DNA of 64,000 bases from Casuarina equisetifolia (taxonomy: Eukaryota > Streptophyta > Magnoliopsida > Fagales > Casuarinaceae). Every line of letters begins with the position of its first letter. Within the stretch, counting starts at the first letter, position 1. Shown here one piece after another: positions 25,017-35,192 of this stretch. The translations under genes and the position numbers were made by a program. A model generated the notes under the pieces. It saw only the letters and a list, made by a program, of their open reading frames with translations. It ran no database searches and was not told where the DNA came from. The stretch lies in the NCBI GenBank assembly GCA_028551475.1, contig CM052354.1:1843391-1907390 (forward strand), given 5' to 3'.

Positions 25017-25021
25017 TCACT
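25017..25021. repeat. Target site duplication tcact, left
   Basis: tcact directly before the left LTR and again at 30786-30790. The uninterrupted site ctcactac/gtcactac is visible in block A (3066-3070) and block C (47680-47684). Confidence 0.9.
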
Positions 25022-25446
25022 TGTCGCATGTCTCTTGTTTTGGTTAAATAGTTGGTTAAAACGTTGTTAGTTTTAGGCTCTTGTGTGGGTTGTAACGTGT
25101 GGGCATATGTGGCCCAAGTCAATATTTTGTAGTATTCAGGGTAAAATCGTAACAGCCCTTATGTATTGTAAAAGGGGGATTCCGATGGGGAGAACCCTAG
25201 ACTGTTTTGATGCAAAAGTTGATACTTGTGTTCGGTGCTGTGTCCCATTGAAGATGTAGAGGTGTTGTTTCCCTTTTGATGTAGGTGTGTTGTGTCCACT
25301 CTGATGCAATTTATTATTTACTATATTAGGACTGTGTAGTAGAAAAATAGCTAGAAGAAAGAAAAGTAGTAAGCCAGACCGTGGAGCAGATTGGCCATTA
25401 CAGTTCCGACGGACAGATTCTGTTAGGAATAGAGTTGTTTGTGACA
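25022..25446 (+). repeat. Left LTR of the chromovirus
   Basis: 425 bp, TG...CA ends, nine transitions from the right copy. Same length as the right LTR, no indels. Confidence 0.95.
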
Positions 25447-25449
25447 ATT

Positions 25450-25462
25450 TGGTATCGGAGCC
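25450..25462 (+). other. Primer binding site (initiator Met tRNA)
   Basis: tggtatcggagcc lies three bases after the left LTR and resembles the usual plant site TGGTATCAGAGC with one change. Confidence 0.85.
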
Positions 25463-25478
25463 ACCGCCGGAAGTCCAG

Positions 25479-27539
25479 ATGGCCGACAACCAACTATGGG
25501 TCCGTATCCAGGCAGATTTAGACCGACGTCAAGCGGAAAGTGAAAAAAAACAAGAGGAAAGAGAAAAAAAACGAGATGAGTCTGAAAGAAAAATAAGGGC
25601 TGAGATTGATAAAAAAATCCAGGATGTTGAACACAAAATTCAAGCTCAATTCCTCCAGCAACAGGATTCTTTTCAACGAATCCTTCAAACTGTCCAATCC
25701 CAGCAAGTGGGCTCTGGCCCCTCTTCTTCGAGAATCCGCTACTCGGGGGTAAGAATTGAGGAATTAGATGAGGAGGCACGAGAGGAAGCTTTTCATAAAG
25801 ATAACTGAGTACCTTTTGCCAGGAGGAGAGAGAAAAGCATAAAAAAGGAGGAGGAAGAAGACGAAGAAGGGGAGGAGAGAAACCGAGTACCTTTTTCCAG
25901 GAGGAGAGAGAAAAGTATCAAAAAGGAGGAGGAAGAAGACAAAGAAGGGGAGGAGAGAGAAGATCAAGAAAAAGACAAAAATGGTGGTCCTAACGCACAT
26001 TTCCGTGGCTTGGTGGGGAGAAGAAATAAAAGTCAGAGAGAGAGAATTTTTAAAAGAGAAAAGGAGGAAGAGTACACGGATGAAGAAACCTTTCAAGGAC
26101 CTTATAGAGAAGTAAGAAGGCCTACACGGGTTATACATGCAAGACCCAATCAGAACAATCCAAAGTTTGATTTTCCTAAGTTTTCGGGTGGTAGTGATCC
26201 AACAGGATGGATAAATCGAGTAGAGCAGTTTTTTCATTTCAATAATACCCGAGAAAGAGATAAGGTCCCTATTGCTTCGTGGCATCTTGAAGGAGGGGCA
26301 CACATGTGTGTAGAATGGTTGCAGAAGAGGGCAAGAGGTCGGCTAATCACTTGGCCCCTTTTGACTAATGCTCTCATTCGACATTATGGTCCAACCACTT
26401 ATCGGAATGGCCTCATGGATTTGATTTTTCTGCAGCAAACGGGCTCGGTGGAGGACTATAAGGTAAAATTTATGGAAACTCTTTTTAGGGTTGATGATAT
26501 GCCTGAAGGACAAGAACTTATTCACTTCCTAGTGGGTTTAAAAGAAAGCCTTAGAAAAGAAGTACAATTTAGAAAACCCATGGATTTGGAGGACGCAATT
26601 GGGTTAGCTTACTTATGGGAGGTGAAAGATACGCCAACTAAAAAGGAAAAGAATTATGTCCATAAGACAGCAAACTCGGGGACTAACAATTGGCAGAAAA
26701 ATGTTGGGTCATATAAAGGTGCAAAAAAATTGACAGCAAAAGAAGTGCAAGAAAGGAGGGAAAAGAATCTTTGTTTTAACTGTGATGAGAAGTATTCCCC
26801 TGGTCACCGCTGTAAGAATAAATTGTTTGTTTTGATAGTTGAGGATGATGCAAGTGAGTCAGAGGAAGAGGCAAGTGTAGTGCCAGAAATGGTGGAGGAA
26901 GTGCAGGAAGTGCAGGAGATGGTCGATCTGGCCCCTAAGATATCTTTAAAGCCCATGAGAGGTGAGACATCTGCTGGTATGATGAGAGTCATGGGTACTT
27001 TCGAAGGAAAGGTTAATAAAGCATGCATTTTAATAGACTCCGGGAGTTCACACAATTTCTTGAGCACCAAGTTGGCAAGAAAATGGGGTTTAAAACCTAA
27101 TGGAGGTAAGAACTTGGAGGTTGAGATAGCTAGTGGAGATAAAATGATGACTGAAGGGTTATGCAAAGGAATAGAGCTGATAGTACAAAAAGTTAGAATG
27201 AAACTAGATTTCTTTCTTTTGCACATACCAGGAACTGAGGCCGTGCTAGGAGCTAGGTGGCTCAAGACCTTGGGGAATATAGTGTGGAATTTTCAGCTTT
27301 TAAAGATGACATTTCAAGTTGGAAAAAAACGAATTACTTGGCAAGGAATGAAAAAGGGAGAGAATCAAGTAGTTGATGAAGAACAATATGGGAAAGAGTT
27401 GAAACAAATGGGAATGGGTTTGTTGCTACGTATACAAACTATGACTAAGGAAAACAGTGAGGAGTTTGAGGATAAAGGTGTTGGAGAGGCAGAAGATGGC
27501 TTAGACCAATTTAGAAAGAAAATTAAGAGGCTGTTGTAG
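25479..27539 (+). pseudogene. Chromovirus gag-protease part
   Basis: The likely start is ATG 25479 (MADNQLWVRI), not the upstream TTG inside the primer site. Order: a highly charged coiled-coil N-terminus, a Glu/Arg/Lys-rich region with a 26-codon tandem repeat (25807-25962), the retrotransposon gag domain (about 26160-26640, WINRVEQFF), a CCHC-like knuckle (CFNCDEKYSPGHRC, about 26771), and the aspartic protease (IDSGSSHNFLS, about 27031). A TGA at 25806 interrupts gag; the matching codon of the tandem repeat is CGA at 25884, so a C-to-T change is directly visible. The part ends at a TAG (27537), after which the frame continues without a shift into RT. Confidence 0.9.
25807..25962 (+). repeat. 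78-bp in-frame tandem repeat in gag
   Basis: Two units start at 25807 and 25885 (gagtacct...). Each encodes 26 residues of the type RRREKSIKKEEEED, with a few substitutions. Confidence 0.85.
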
Positions 27540-27551
27540 AAACATACAACG

Positions 27552-30348
27552 TTGTTTGAGGAACCAGTAGGCTTACCTCCACCTAGGGAGTTTAATCACC
27601 GAATACCATTGAGGGAAGGGAGTGAGCCCATAGCCTCTAGACCATATCGTTACCCACATTACCAAAAGTCTGAGCTGGAAAAATTGGTGATACAATTGTT
27701 GGAGTCAGGTGCTGTTAGACCTAGTACAAGCCCTTATTCATCTCCTGTATTGTTGGTAAAGAAGCAGGATAGGTCTTGGCGATTGTGTGTGGATTACAGA
27801 GCATTAAACAAGCAAACAATAAAGGATAAATTCCCCATTCCTACGGTAGATGAGCTTATGGACGAATTATATGGGGCAAGATTTTTCACGAAGCTTGATC
27901 TCAGGTCAGGATACCATCAGATTAAGATGCAGCCTGAAGACATCTATAAAACAGCTTTTCAGACACATCAAGGTCACTACGAGTATTTGGTAATGCCTTT
28001 TGGCTTGTGTAATGCTCCATCAACTTTCCAAGCCCTGATGAATGCTGTATTCAGAGAATTCCTACGTAAGTTTGTTTTAGTTTTCTTTGATGACATCTTG
28101 ATTTATAGCAAGACTTGGCAGGAACATGTGAAACATGTAGAGAAGGTGTTTGGGGTATTGGAGACTCATAAGTTGTTTGTCAAAAGAAGCAAGTGCTCGT
28201 TTGGACAGCCATCAGTGAACTACTTAGGGCATGTAATCAGTGTTGAAGGGGTTTCAATGGACAAAGAGAAAATACAAACGATGCTAGAGTGGAAACTACC
28301 ACAACAAGTGAGTGGGTTACGTGGATTTTTAGGGCTGACTGGTTATTACATGAGGTTTATTGTTGATTATGGTAAGATTGCAGCCCCCCTTACTGCGTTA
28401 CTCAAGAAAAATAGCTTCAAGTGGAACCCTACAACAATGGAGGCTTTTGAGAAGTTAAAAAATGCCATGGTTTCTGCACTAGCCTTAGCTCTCCCCAATT
28501 TCCAACAAGATTTCATTTTGGAATGTGATGCTTCAGGGGCGGGAGTTGGTGCTGTTTTGACACAAGAAGGACATCCAATTGCATTTTATAGCAAAGCATT
28601 GAATGGGAAAAATGCCCTTTTGTCAACCTATGAAAAGGAATTAATGGCTGTGGTTTTAGCAGTGAATAAATGGAGGAATTACCTATTAGGGAGGAGGTTT
28701 ATAGTAAGAACAGATCAGCGAAGTTTAAAACACCTATGGGAGCAGAAGATTACTACACCAGCCCAACAAAAATGGTTGGTAAAATTGATGGGGTTTGACT
28801 TCGTAATAGAGTATAAACCAGGAAGAGAGAATAAGGCTGCTGATGCACTTTCTCGCAAGGGAGAGTCACTAGAGTGTGGTGAGCTTAAGGGAAATTTGCA
28901 AACAATTTCTGCCTCTGTTCCATTATGGGTAGAACCAATTCAAGATGAAGTTAAACAGAACCCAGAAATGCAAAAATTGGTGCAGCAAATAGAAGCAGGA
29001 GAATTGGGTAATCTGTGGCAACATAAAAATGGGGTAATCTTTTATAAAGGAAGGATCTATCTAGGCCCCTACTCAGCCCTTGCTAAGCCCTTGATGGAAG
29101 AAATGCATTCCGCTACACATGAAGGGGTTCAGAAAACCCTTCAAAGGCTTAGAGCCTCATTCTTTTGGCGAAATATGAGAAAGATGGTGCAAGAGGTAAT
29201 TCAAGAATGCTTGGTTTGTCAAAAGAATAAGAGTCTGAACACGCTTCCAGTAGGTTTGATGCAGCCCTTACTAGTGCCCCACGAAGTTTGGACTGAACTC
29301 TCAATGGATTTCATCGAGGGCTTACCAGCCTCCAAAGGAAAAACTTGTGTCTTGGTGGTAGTGGATCGTTTGTCTAAGATGGCACACTTTGTACCTCTTA
29401 GCCATCCCTATACAGCAGCAACAGTAGCAGAGGCTTTTTTTCCAAAATATCTACAAACTATATGGTATGCCTAAGAAGATCGTGTCAGACAGAGATAAAG
29501 TTTTCACTAGTCTCTTTTGGCAAAAGCTGTTCAATCTCCAAGGAACCATGCTTAACTACTCTACTGCTTACCATCCCCAATCTGATGGGCAAACTGAAGC
29601 TGTCAATAAGGTATTAGAGATGTACTTAAGGTGCTTTACTGGGGATCAACCCAAGCAATGGATGAAGTGGCTTCCGTGGGTGGACTTTTGTTACAACACT
29701 AGCATACACGGATCCTCTGGAAAGAGTCCTTTTGAAGTAGTATATGGGCGGCTGCCTTCCACTCCTTTAGATTATGTTCCAGGAGCATCATCTGTAGAGG
29801 CCGCAGATAGGGAACTAATTGAAAGAGATAATGTCTTGCAGTTATTGAGGGAGAAGCTCCTTGAGTCTCAGAATAGAATCAAGAAAGTTTATGATAAAGG
29901 GAGAACTGATAGAGAATTTCAGGTGGGGGATAAAGTGTTTTTACGATTACAACCATACCGACAGCTTTCTGTTAGCATGAAACGCACGGATAAACTATCA
30001 CCCCGCTACTATGGACCCTTTGAGATCATAGAGAGAATAGGGACATTGGCTTACAAATTGAAGTTACCCGAATGGTCAAAAATACATCTGGTGTTCCATG
30101 TGTCATCTTTAAAGAAATCTTAGGGAAAGAATATACAAGTGTTACAAGATCTACCGCAGTTTGTGGAAGCCGAAGGTACCATACAAGCACAACCTCAAGC
30201 AATCATTGACACTAGGACCAAGAGGGGTGAGAATCAGATACTTGTGGTGTGGAAAGGATTGCCTGCTTCTGATGCTACCTGGGAGACTATTGAGCAGTTT
30301 CAATTAAGGTACCCGGATTTTGACCTTGAGGGCGAGGTCCCCTTTTAA
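27552..30348 (+). pseudogene. Chromovirus RT-RNase H-integrase-chromodomain part
   Basis: RT (about 27660-28250; LRSGYHQIKM, FFDDILIYS with the catalytic DD pair), RNase H (about 28510-28840; LECDASGAGVGAVL), the HHCC zinc finger of integrase (HEGVQKTLQRL, then CLVCQKN; about 29105-29225) and the DDE core (SMDFIEGLP, about 29302). A frameshift falls near 29450, just before KKIVSDRDKVF, the second Asp region. A TAG at 30121 separates the integrase end from the chromodomain (VVWKGLPASDATWE, about 30247-30330). Chromodomains of such elements bias integration toward modified chromatin (family knowledge). Confidence 0.92.
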
Positions 30349-30349
30349 G

Positions 30350-30360
30350 GGGGAAGGAGT
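30350..30360 (+). other. Polypurine tract of the chromovirus
   Basis: gggggaagga-type purine run directly before the right LTR, the usual plus-strand primer. Confidence 0.75.
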
Positions 30361-30785
30361 TGTCGCATGTCTCTTGTTTTGGTTAAATAGTTGGTTAAAA
30401 CGTTGTTAGTTTTGGGCTCTTGTGTGGGTTGTAACGTGTGGGCATATGTGGCCCAAGTCAATATTTTGTAGTATTCAGGGTAAAATCGTAACAGCCCTTA
30501 TGTATTGTAAAAAGGGGATTCCGATGGGGAGAACCCTAGACTGTTTTGATGCAAAAGTTGATGCTTGTGTTCGGTGCTGTGTCCCATTAAAGATGCAGAG
30601 GTGCTGTTTCCCTTTTGATGCAGGTGTGTTGTGTCCACTCTGATGTAATTTATTATTTACTATATTAGGACTGTGTAGTAGAAAGATAGCTAGAAGAAAG
30701 AAAAGTAGTAAGCCAGACCGTGGAGCAGATTGGCCATTACAGTTCCGACGGACAGATTCTGTTAGGAATAGAGTTGTTTGTGACA
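30361..30785 (+). repeat. Right LTR of the chromovirus
   Basis: 425 bp, ends ...gtgaca; followed by the TSD tcact (30786-30790) and then the block-B sequence acaagggcc. Confidence 0.95.
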
Positions 30786-30790
30786 TCACT

Positions 30791-31353
30791 ACAAGGGCCG
30801 GTAACGTTGATACAATGAATTTTACCGTTGTCAAAGATCCTCAAAAGATTGTGAAAAGATGCTTTTAGCATTGTTTGCGCGATTTCGGACTCCATTTTCT
30901 TTTTGTTTAATTGAGCATTTTGATTGCACATTTTTTAGGTTGTTGAAATGTAAGATAGAAAGGATCGGTCAGCGCTCTGGATTTGGGCTTGAAGGGTCCT
31001 AGTTTCTGGACTCAATGTTGGTGACTCACTGAAGAAGTTAATCGTGAGAAGACGTAAGCGCTAGTCACATGCCTCATCCTTAACTGAAATTTACTGCAAA
31101 GACACAAAATTTTACTTTAAGGAGAACAGGCGTCTTATTTGTGTCTGAATTTTAACATGGATAGCATGCATACTTCTTCCATTGGTGAATCACTTTCAGT
31201 ACTTCTTCACCTATGCAGTTTTCTAAGAAGATGAAATGCTTGTCAAATTTTCCAGAAAGGTGGCGGCGCTTGGTCATTGTTCTCTGTCATTTGTTATGGT
31301 TATATTTGCTTAACTGGTATTATTTGTCCAAATTTGTGGAAACTAAGTACTCG
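30791..31353. other. Non-coding stretch of block B after the chromovirus
   Basis: Aligns with 47685 onward in block C (acaagggcc, then gaaaagatgctt). The overlapping frames at 31213-31471 contain the first EDR2 island; the rest shows nothing. Confidence 0.6.
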
Positions 31354-33125
31354 TATGGCAACATTCAACATCCGGCAGGCATTGATCTGGCGGGAAAAGA
31401 CTGAGCTTGTAATTGATCAGGTCTGTCATCTCAAGACTGGATTACTAGTGCTCCGTCGTTTCCATCTTTGATTCCGTTTCCTAATTCAATGTATTAATCT
31501 ATGGTTGAGGGTTGGAACATATACCCTGTTCTTGGTCTCCTCTTTGATATCACGACTCTTATAACATCTTTTGGCTGAAACAAAGAATGTTTCCAGCTTT
31601 TGACATGTTTGTTTACGGAGTATTGGTTCGTGCATTATAAGCATTGATGCATACGTATTTGTCCAGACTTATGTGTCCAGCATCAAGGTTCACAAAGTTC
31701 CAAATGGGAACAAATATATCTCTTTCGAATATAAATCTGGGATGGATAATGGAAGGACTGCCTCCTCATCTGATCACAATAATCAGTAAGTAATATTAAT
31801 TCTCTTGTTTTTTCCATTATAGTTATGATGGTACTACTGAAATTCCTGTTTCACAGACTTCATGTGCAGTATCTACAATTAGTTTCATTATGTTGCAAGA
31901 TTATTTAATGGATTTGATGGATTGGATTTACTAATTTGGCTGGTTCTTGTTGATCATCTTGATTGTGAATAAAAAATTAATGAAGATGCTCCTCATAAAC
32001 CAGCAATGTAATACTTCATCACAGACTTCAGCTGCACAGGTGGGGTTGTAGTTTCCAGTATGGTAGCTTAGTGGACGACTGGACTGGTTCCCAATGAAAT
32101 ACTTCCTCCAAGTCGACATAGATCTAATTTATGGTTTCATATTAGTGCAATGACTATTATTAGTAGTATTCTGAATAAACGTTGTTGAAGCTTGGTGCTT
32201 ATTTGCCAACCGAGATGGGAGCTTCTTCTCATCGTCACCCATAAGTGTTCTGCTTGTTCTCTCGTTTGGACTAGCTGCTTATCTTTTCTCTTTCTACAGT
32301 TTCATTGCACAGATGTCTTATTTCCGTCTCGGGAACATGAGAACTGTGGTCTACAGCCTGGTTATGTACAATCACATATTGAAAGTAATTTCTATATTCT
32401 TTCTTTGTTTTAGTATGACATTTGATTCCTTCGAATTTAAGAGACAACAGTGTCTTGTTTGCTTATTTTTGTGAACTTCGTATAGAATTATTAAGGTGGA
32501 GAATTCAACATTTCCCCGATAAAACCTTGAAATGGGAGACCAAGGACACAAGAACAGCATCTTATGCAGATCAATCTAAAGGGATGGGGCGTGGGTTATT
32601 GACCTTCATTTCAGAAACATTGTATCCTGCAAATGTCAAATAGTGTTGTTGGTGAGTTCCTTTTGCTGTATTTTGCTTTTAACATTTGGAATGTTATTGA
32701 GACATTGTTAGTGATTTTGTGGCTTGATGTCAACATGTTGGGAATGATTAAATGTCACCCCTTTTCCTTCTGACTCTGGTGATGGCAGGGGTGGAGATGG
32801 AAAAGGACTTTGGTATTTGTAGGATTGGGATGTAGGTATTCAATTTCAGATTCCAACTTTCTTTGTCCCTCAACAACTTTTCAGCTTCTGGATTTTGCAG
32901 CGTGTGTCATCGAGTGGTTTAGTTAACTTGTCTACATGTTTTTTCTAAAGGGTTTATGATAGATGAACTAGGGAATGCTTATATCAAATAAAGACACAAT
33001 AATTTATCCTGTTTTTCTAGCAACCTCCGACATAATGACTGTGACAATGCACGTAACTGCTGGAAAATTGTAGATGGAAACAACCTTGTTCACGTCAAGT
33101 ATTTTTGGTTTGACAAAACAAGGTT
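31354..33125 (+). pseudogene. EDR2-like pseudogene, block B
   Basis: Islands: 31354-31420 (MATFNIRQALIWREKTELV, ending at a gt donor; this is the end of the EDR2 PH domain and is the clearest N-terminal piece in the window), 31681-31786 (FEYKSGMDNGRTASSSDH), 32318-32388 (EHENCGLQPGYVQSHIES), 32493-32640 (NISP, HLMQINLKGWGVGY) and 33041-33120 (NCWKIVDGNN). Compared with blocks A and C, the part carrying DEDDPHPNL and the START entry is missing between 31790 and 32300. Stops and frame changes are present. It runs into the carrier remnant at about 33130. Confidence 0.78.
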
Positions 33126-35192
33126 TTCCTGATATTTTAATGTGTCAAAGGTTTCTTCAGGGTTTGAGTGCCGACCTTGCTTGGTTGCAGTGCTCGGTGC
33201 CTGCAAGTTTGATATTGCTGGACCCAAGTATGCAGCCAGGTGAGACCTTGATCTGTCTTGTTGGTTCTGCATCTACTGAGGTCATTTCACATATTGCACT
33301 GCCCATTCGAGGCAGTGAAAGTCCAGGTTCAAACTCAGATTAGTTTTGCTAGATGTCTTTCAGATGGGTTTCCCAAGGTTGTCTAGTCTGATGGCACTCA
33401 CGGCTACGCAAATCAATATAAATCGGTACAAGGAAAATATACCACGATATATTCTTAATCAATTTTCAAATTATCTCAGGTTTTAAAAGGGACTAGCTCC
33501 TCTTTGAGGACAATAGATTCCATGTAAGTTGAGAAATAGGAAGGAATTAGATTGGCAATATTTTATTTCTAACAAACAAAGTCATAGCAAAGATTTTAAG
33601 CACCAATAAAGAAAAAAAATTGGCTTGATCTCAAATGTTAGAATACACTACACAACTAGATTAACATAACAAAATTTTGACATAAATCTCAGATGTGTTT
33701 TCAAGGAGGTAATTGGCTTTGGTATTGTTTCTAAATATTCAGTATTTAATTCTTCATTGCATATTCCTAATTTTCATTGTGGCTGTTTGTGTGAAGCTCT
33801 GCTTTTACTCTGTTCCATTTGCCTTGATAAGTGCATGTCAATTTGATCTCTCTTGGACTTGTTTTAGTAGTTTTGTCTGCATTAAGTGACTTAACTAATT
33901 TGTTCCCACTTCCTTTATGAAGTTGACAATAGAACATAGTATTGGAGGATTAAAATATCCAATCCCACATTGGGTAAGGCGACAAGAGAGCCTGACCTTA
34001 TAAGCTTCCGCTGACAACCCACTATTGCACAGTTCTGTGTTTTAGTTGGGCCTTTTATCTTTCTAATATGGTATCAGAGTCGGCCTTGTGTCCTGCCTAC
34101 CTTGATGTGGTCCCTTTAGACTGGTCTCACCTCTCACCGCGCCTAACGTGAGACTGCGGGGGAGTGTTGGAGGATTAAAATATTCAGTCCCACATTGAGT
34201 AAGGCAACAGGAGAGTCTGGCCTTATAAGCTTCCACTGACAACCCACTATTGCACAGTTCTATATTTTAGTTGGGCCCTTCATCTTTCTAATATATAGGA
34301 AGAAAAAATTCCCATTCGCTTGTGGGTGTTGTTAATGCCTTGTATCATTTTCTGAAGTTTCTTTTAGTTTTGATGACAATTATGTTCATTCTTGCAGATA
34401 CAATGATGAAGTTTGCATCTTTTGAGACCATCGTAGAGCTTATATATAAGCATGCCATCCCCCAACCAGCAGAAAGTGTAGCAAAACTTTGCCGCTGTGT
34501 GAGTTTTGTTGATAGATATGTAGCTGGTGTATTCTGTGCTGTTGTCTCTCAGCCTGCTGTTAATCTTGTCCCTTCCTCAACCATGCTAAAGGGCAACTGT
34601 TGGTGATGTGAGTGGCTCTCCTTAGCGTTGTTCACAGGTGATTGTTCATTCCTTCATACTTCCTCTGATCCTTTGCTTTCTGGTTTCTTCAGGCTATGAA
34701 GAAGCTAGAATCGTTGGATCCCTTTGCCCCTCGGCTTCCTCTCCGTATTCTTAGGATTGGAACTCTTACTGGAGCTCAGTGGGGCATCTATGATGCCCTC
34801 AAAGCTTTGAAGAGATTGTAAGTCCTTCTTACAGTTACACAGCATAGCTGAGTAATTTGGTTTCATATTATTGACATTAGTTGTTAACTGGGATTTGCTG
34901 TCATGTACAGGCCAACCACTGGCGGTGTTAGTCCAGCTTCTGTTTTCTGCAGGTTGTGAAGAAGCTAGGATTGTTGTGTCTCTGTACCCGTGGGGTTCTT
35001 CTCCGTATCATAATTGGAACTCTTACTGGGGCGCAGTGGGGGATCTTACAGTTGCACGGGATAGTTGAGTGATTTGGTTTCATATAATTGACATTAGTTG
35101 TTAAATGAGATTTGTTGTAATCTACAGGCCAACAACAGGTGGTGTTACTCGTGCTCCTGCTTGCCACTGAGCTCGCCAAGGTGTAGAATATC
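33126..35192 (+). pseudogene. Mitochondrial phosphate carrier pseudogene, block B
   Basis: Islands: 33180-33400 (ACKF, SASTEVISHIALP; the middle transmembrane repeat of a PHT3/MPT3-type carrier), 34397-34600 (MMKFASFETIVELIYKHAIP, YVAGVFCAVVS), 34693-34820 (RLPLRILRIGTLTGAQWGIY) and 34910-34945 (PTTGG-type exon start). A second, poorer copy of the penultimate exon follows at 34946-35045, then a second terminal exon at 35128-35189 (ends AKV, TAG). So the last two exons are duplicated in tandem. The gene is broken by stops, frame changes and a TRIM insertion at 33940. The first half of the carrier is absent and EDR2 sequence stands in its place. Confidence 0.8.
33940..34293 (+). mobile_element. 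TRIM: 354-bp miniature LTR retrotransposon
   Basis: Two 129-bp terminal repeats (33940-34068, 34165-34293) flank only 96 bp. The internal part starts with a Met-tRNA primer site (tggtatcagagt, 34069) and ends with a purine tract (gcgggggag, 34156-34164). The flanks catag (33935-33939) and tatag (34294-34298) are a 5-bp TSD with one change. Block C has the empty site gaacataggaag at 52030. The repeats differ at 13 of 129 positions, all transitions, so it is older than the chromovirus. It has no coding capacity and would need enzymes in trans. Confidence 0.9.

Larger units (their letters stand above)
25022..30785 (+). mobile_element. Ty3/gypsy chromovirus retrotransposon, full structure, broken ORF
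   Basis: 5764 bp with two 425-bp LTRs (25022-25446, 30361-30785) that start TGTC and end GACA, a perfect 5-bp TSD, a primer site and a purine tract. Internal order is gag, protease, RT, RNase H, integrase, chromodomain. The C-terminal chromodomain marks a chromovirus; small size and short LTRs would suit the Reina clade, which is inference. The LTRs differ at nine positions, all transitions (about 2.1%), so the insertion is fairly recent. The single long gag-pol frame is broken by three stops and one frameshift, so the copy is not autonomous. Confidence 0.95.

Noticed and set aside
25449-25478. Start of gag at the TTG inside the primer binding site
   Set aside because: This is the tRNA primer site; the first ATG (25479) starts a normal gag.
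25136-25489. Minus-strand frame repeated at 30475-30834
   Set aside because: Both are antisense frames of the two LTRs.
25764-26303. 179-codon minus-strand open frame
   Set aside because: Phe/Leu/Ser-rich antisense of the Glu/Lys-rich gag region of the chromovirus; no domain.
33940-34293. Two solo fragments of a gypsy LTR
   Set aside because: Primer site, purine tract, equal 129-bp repeats and TSD show one complete TRIM.
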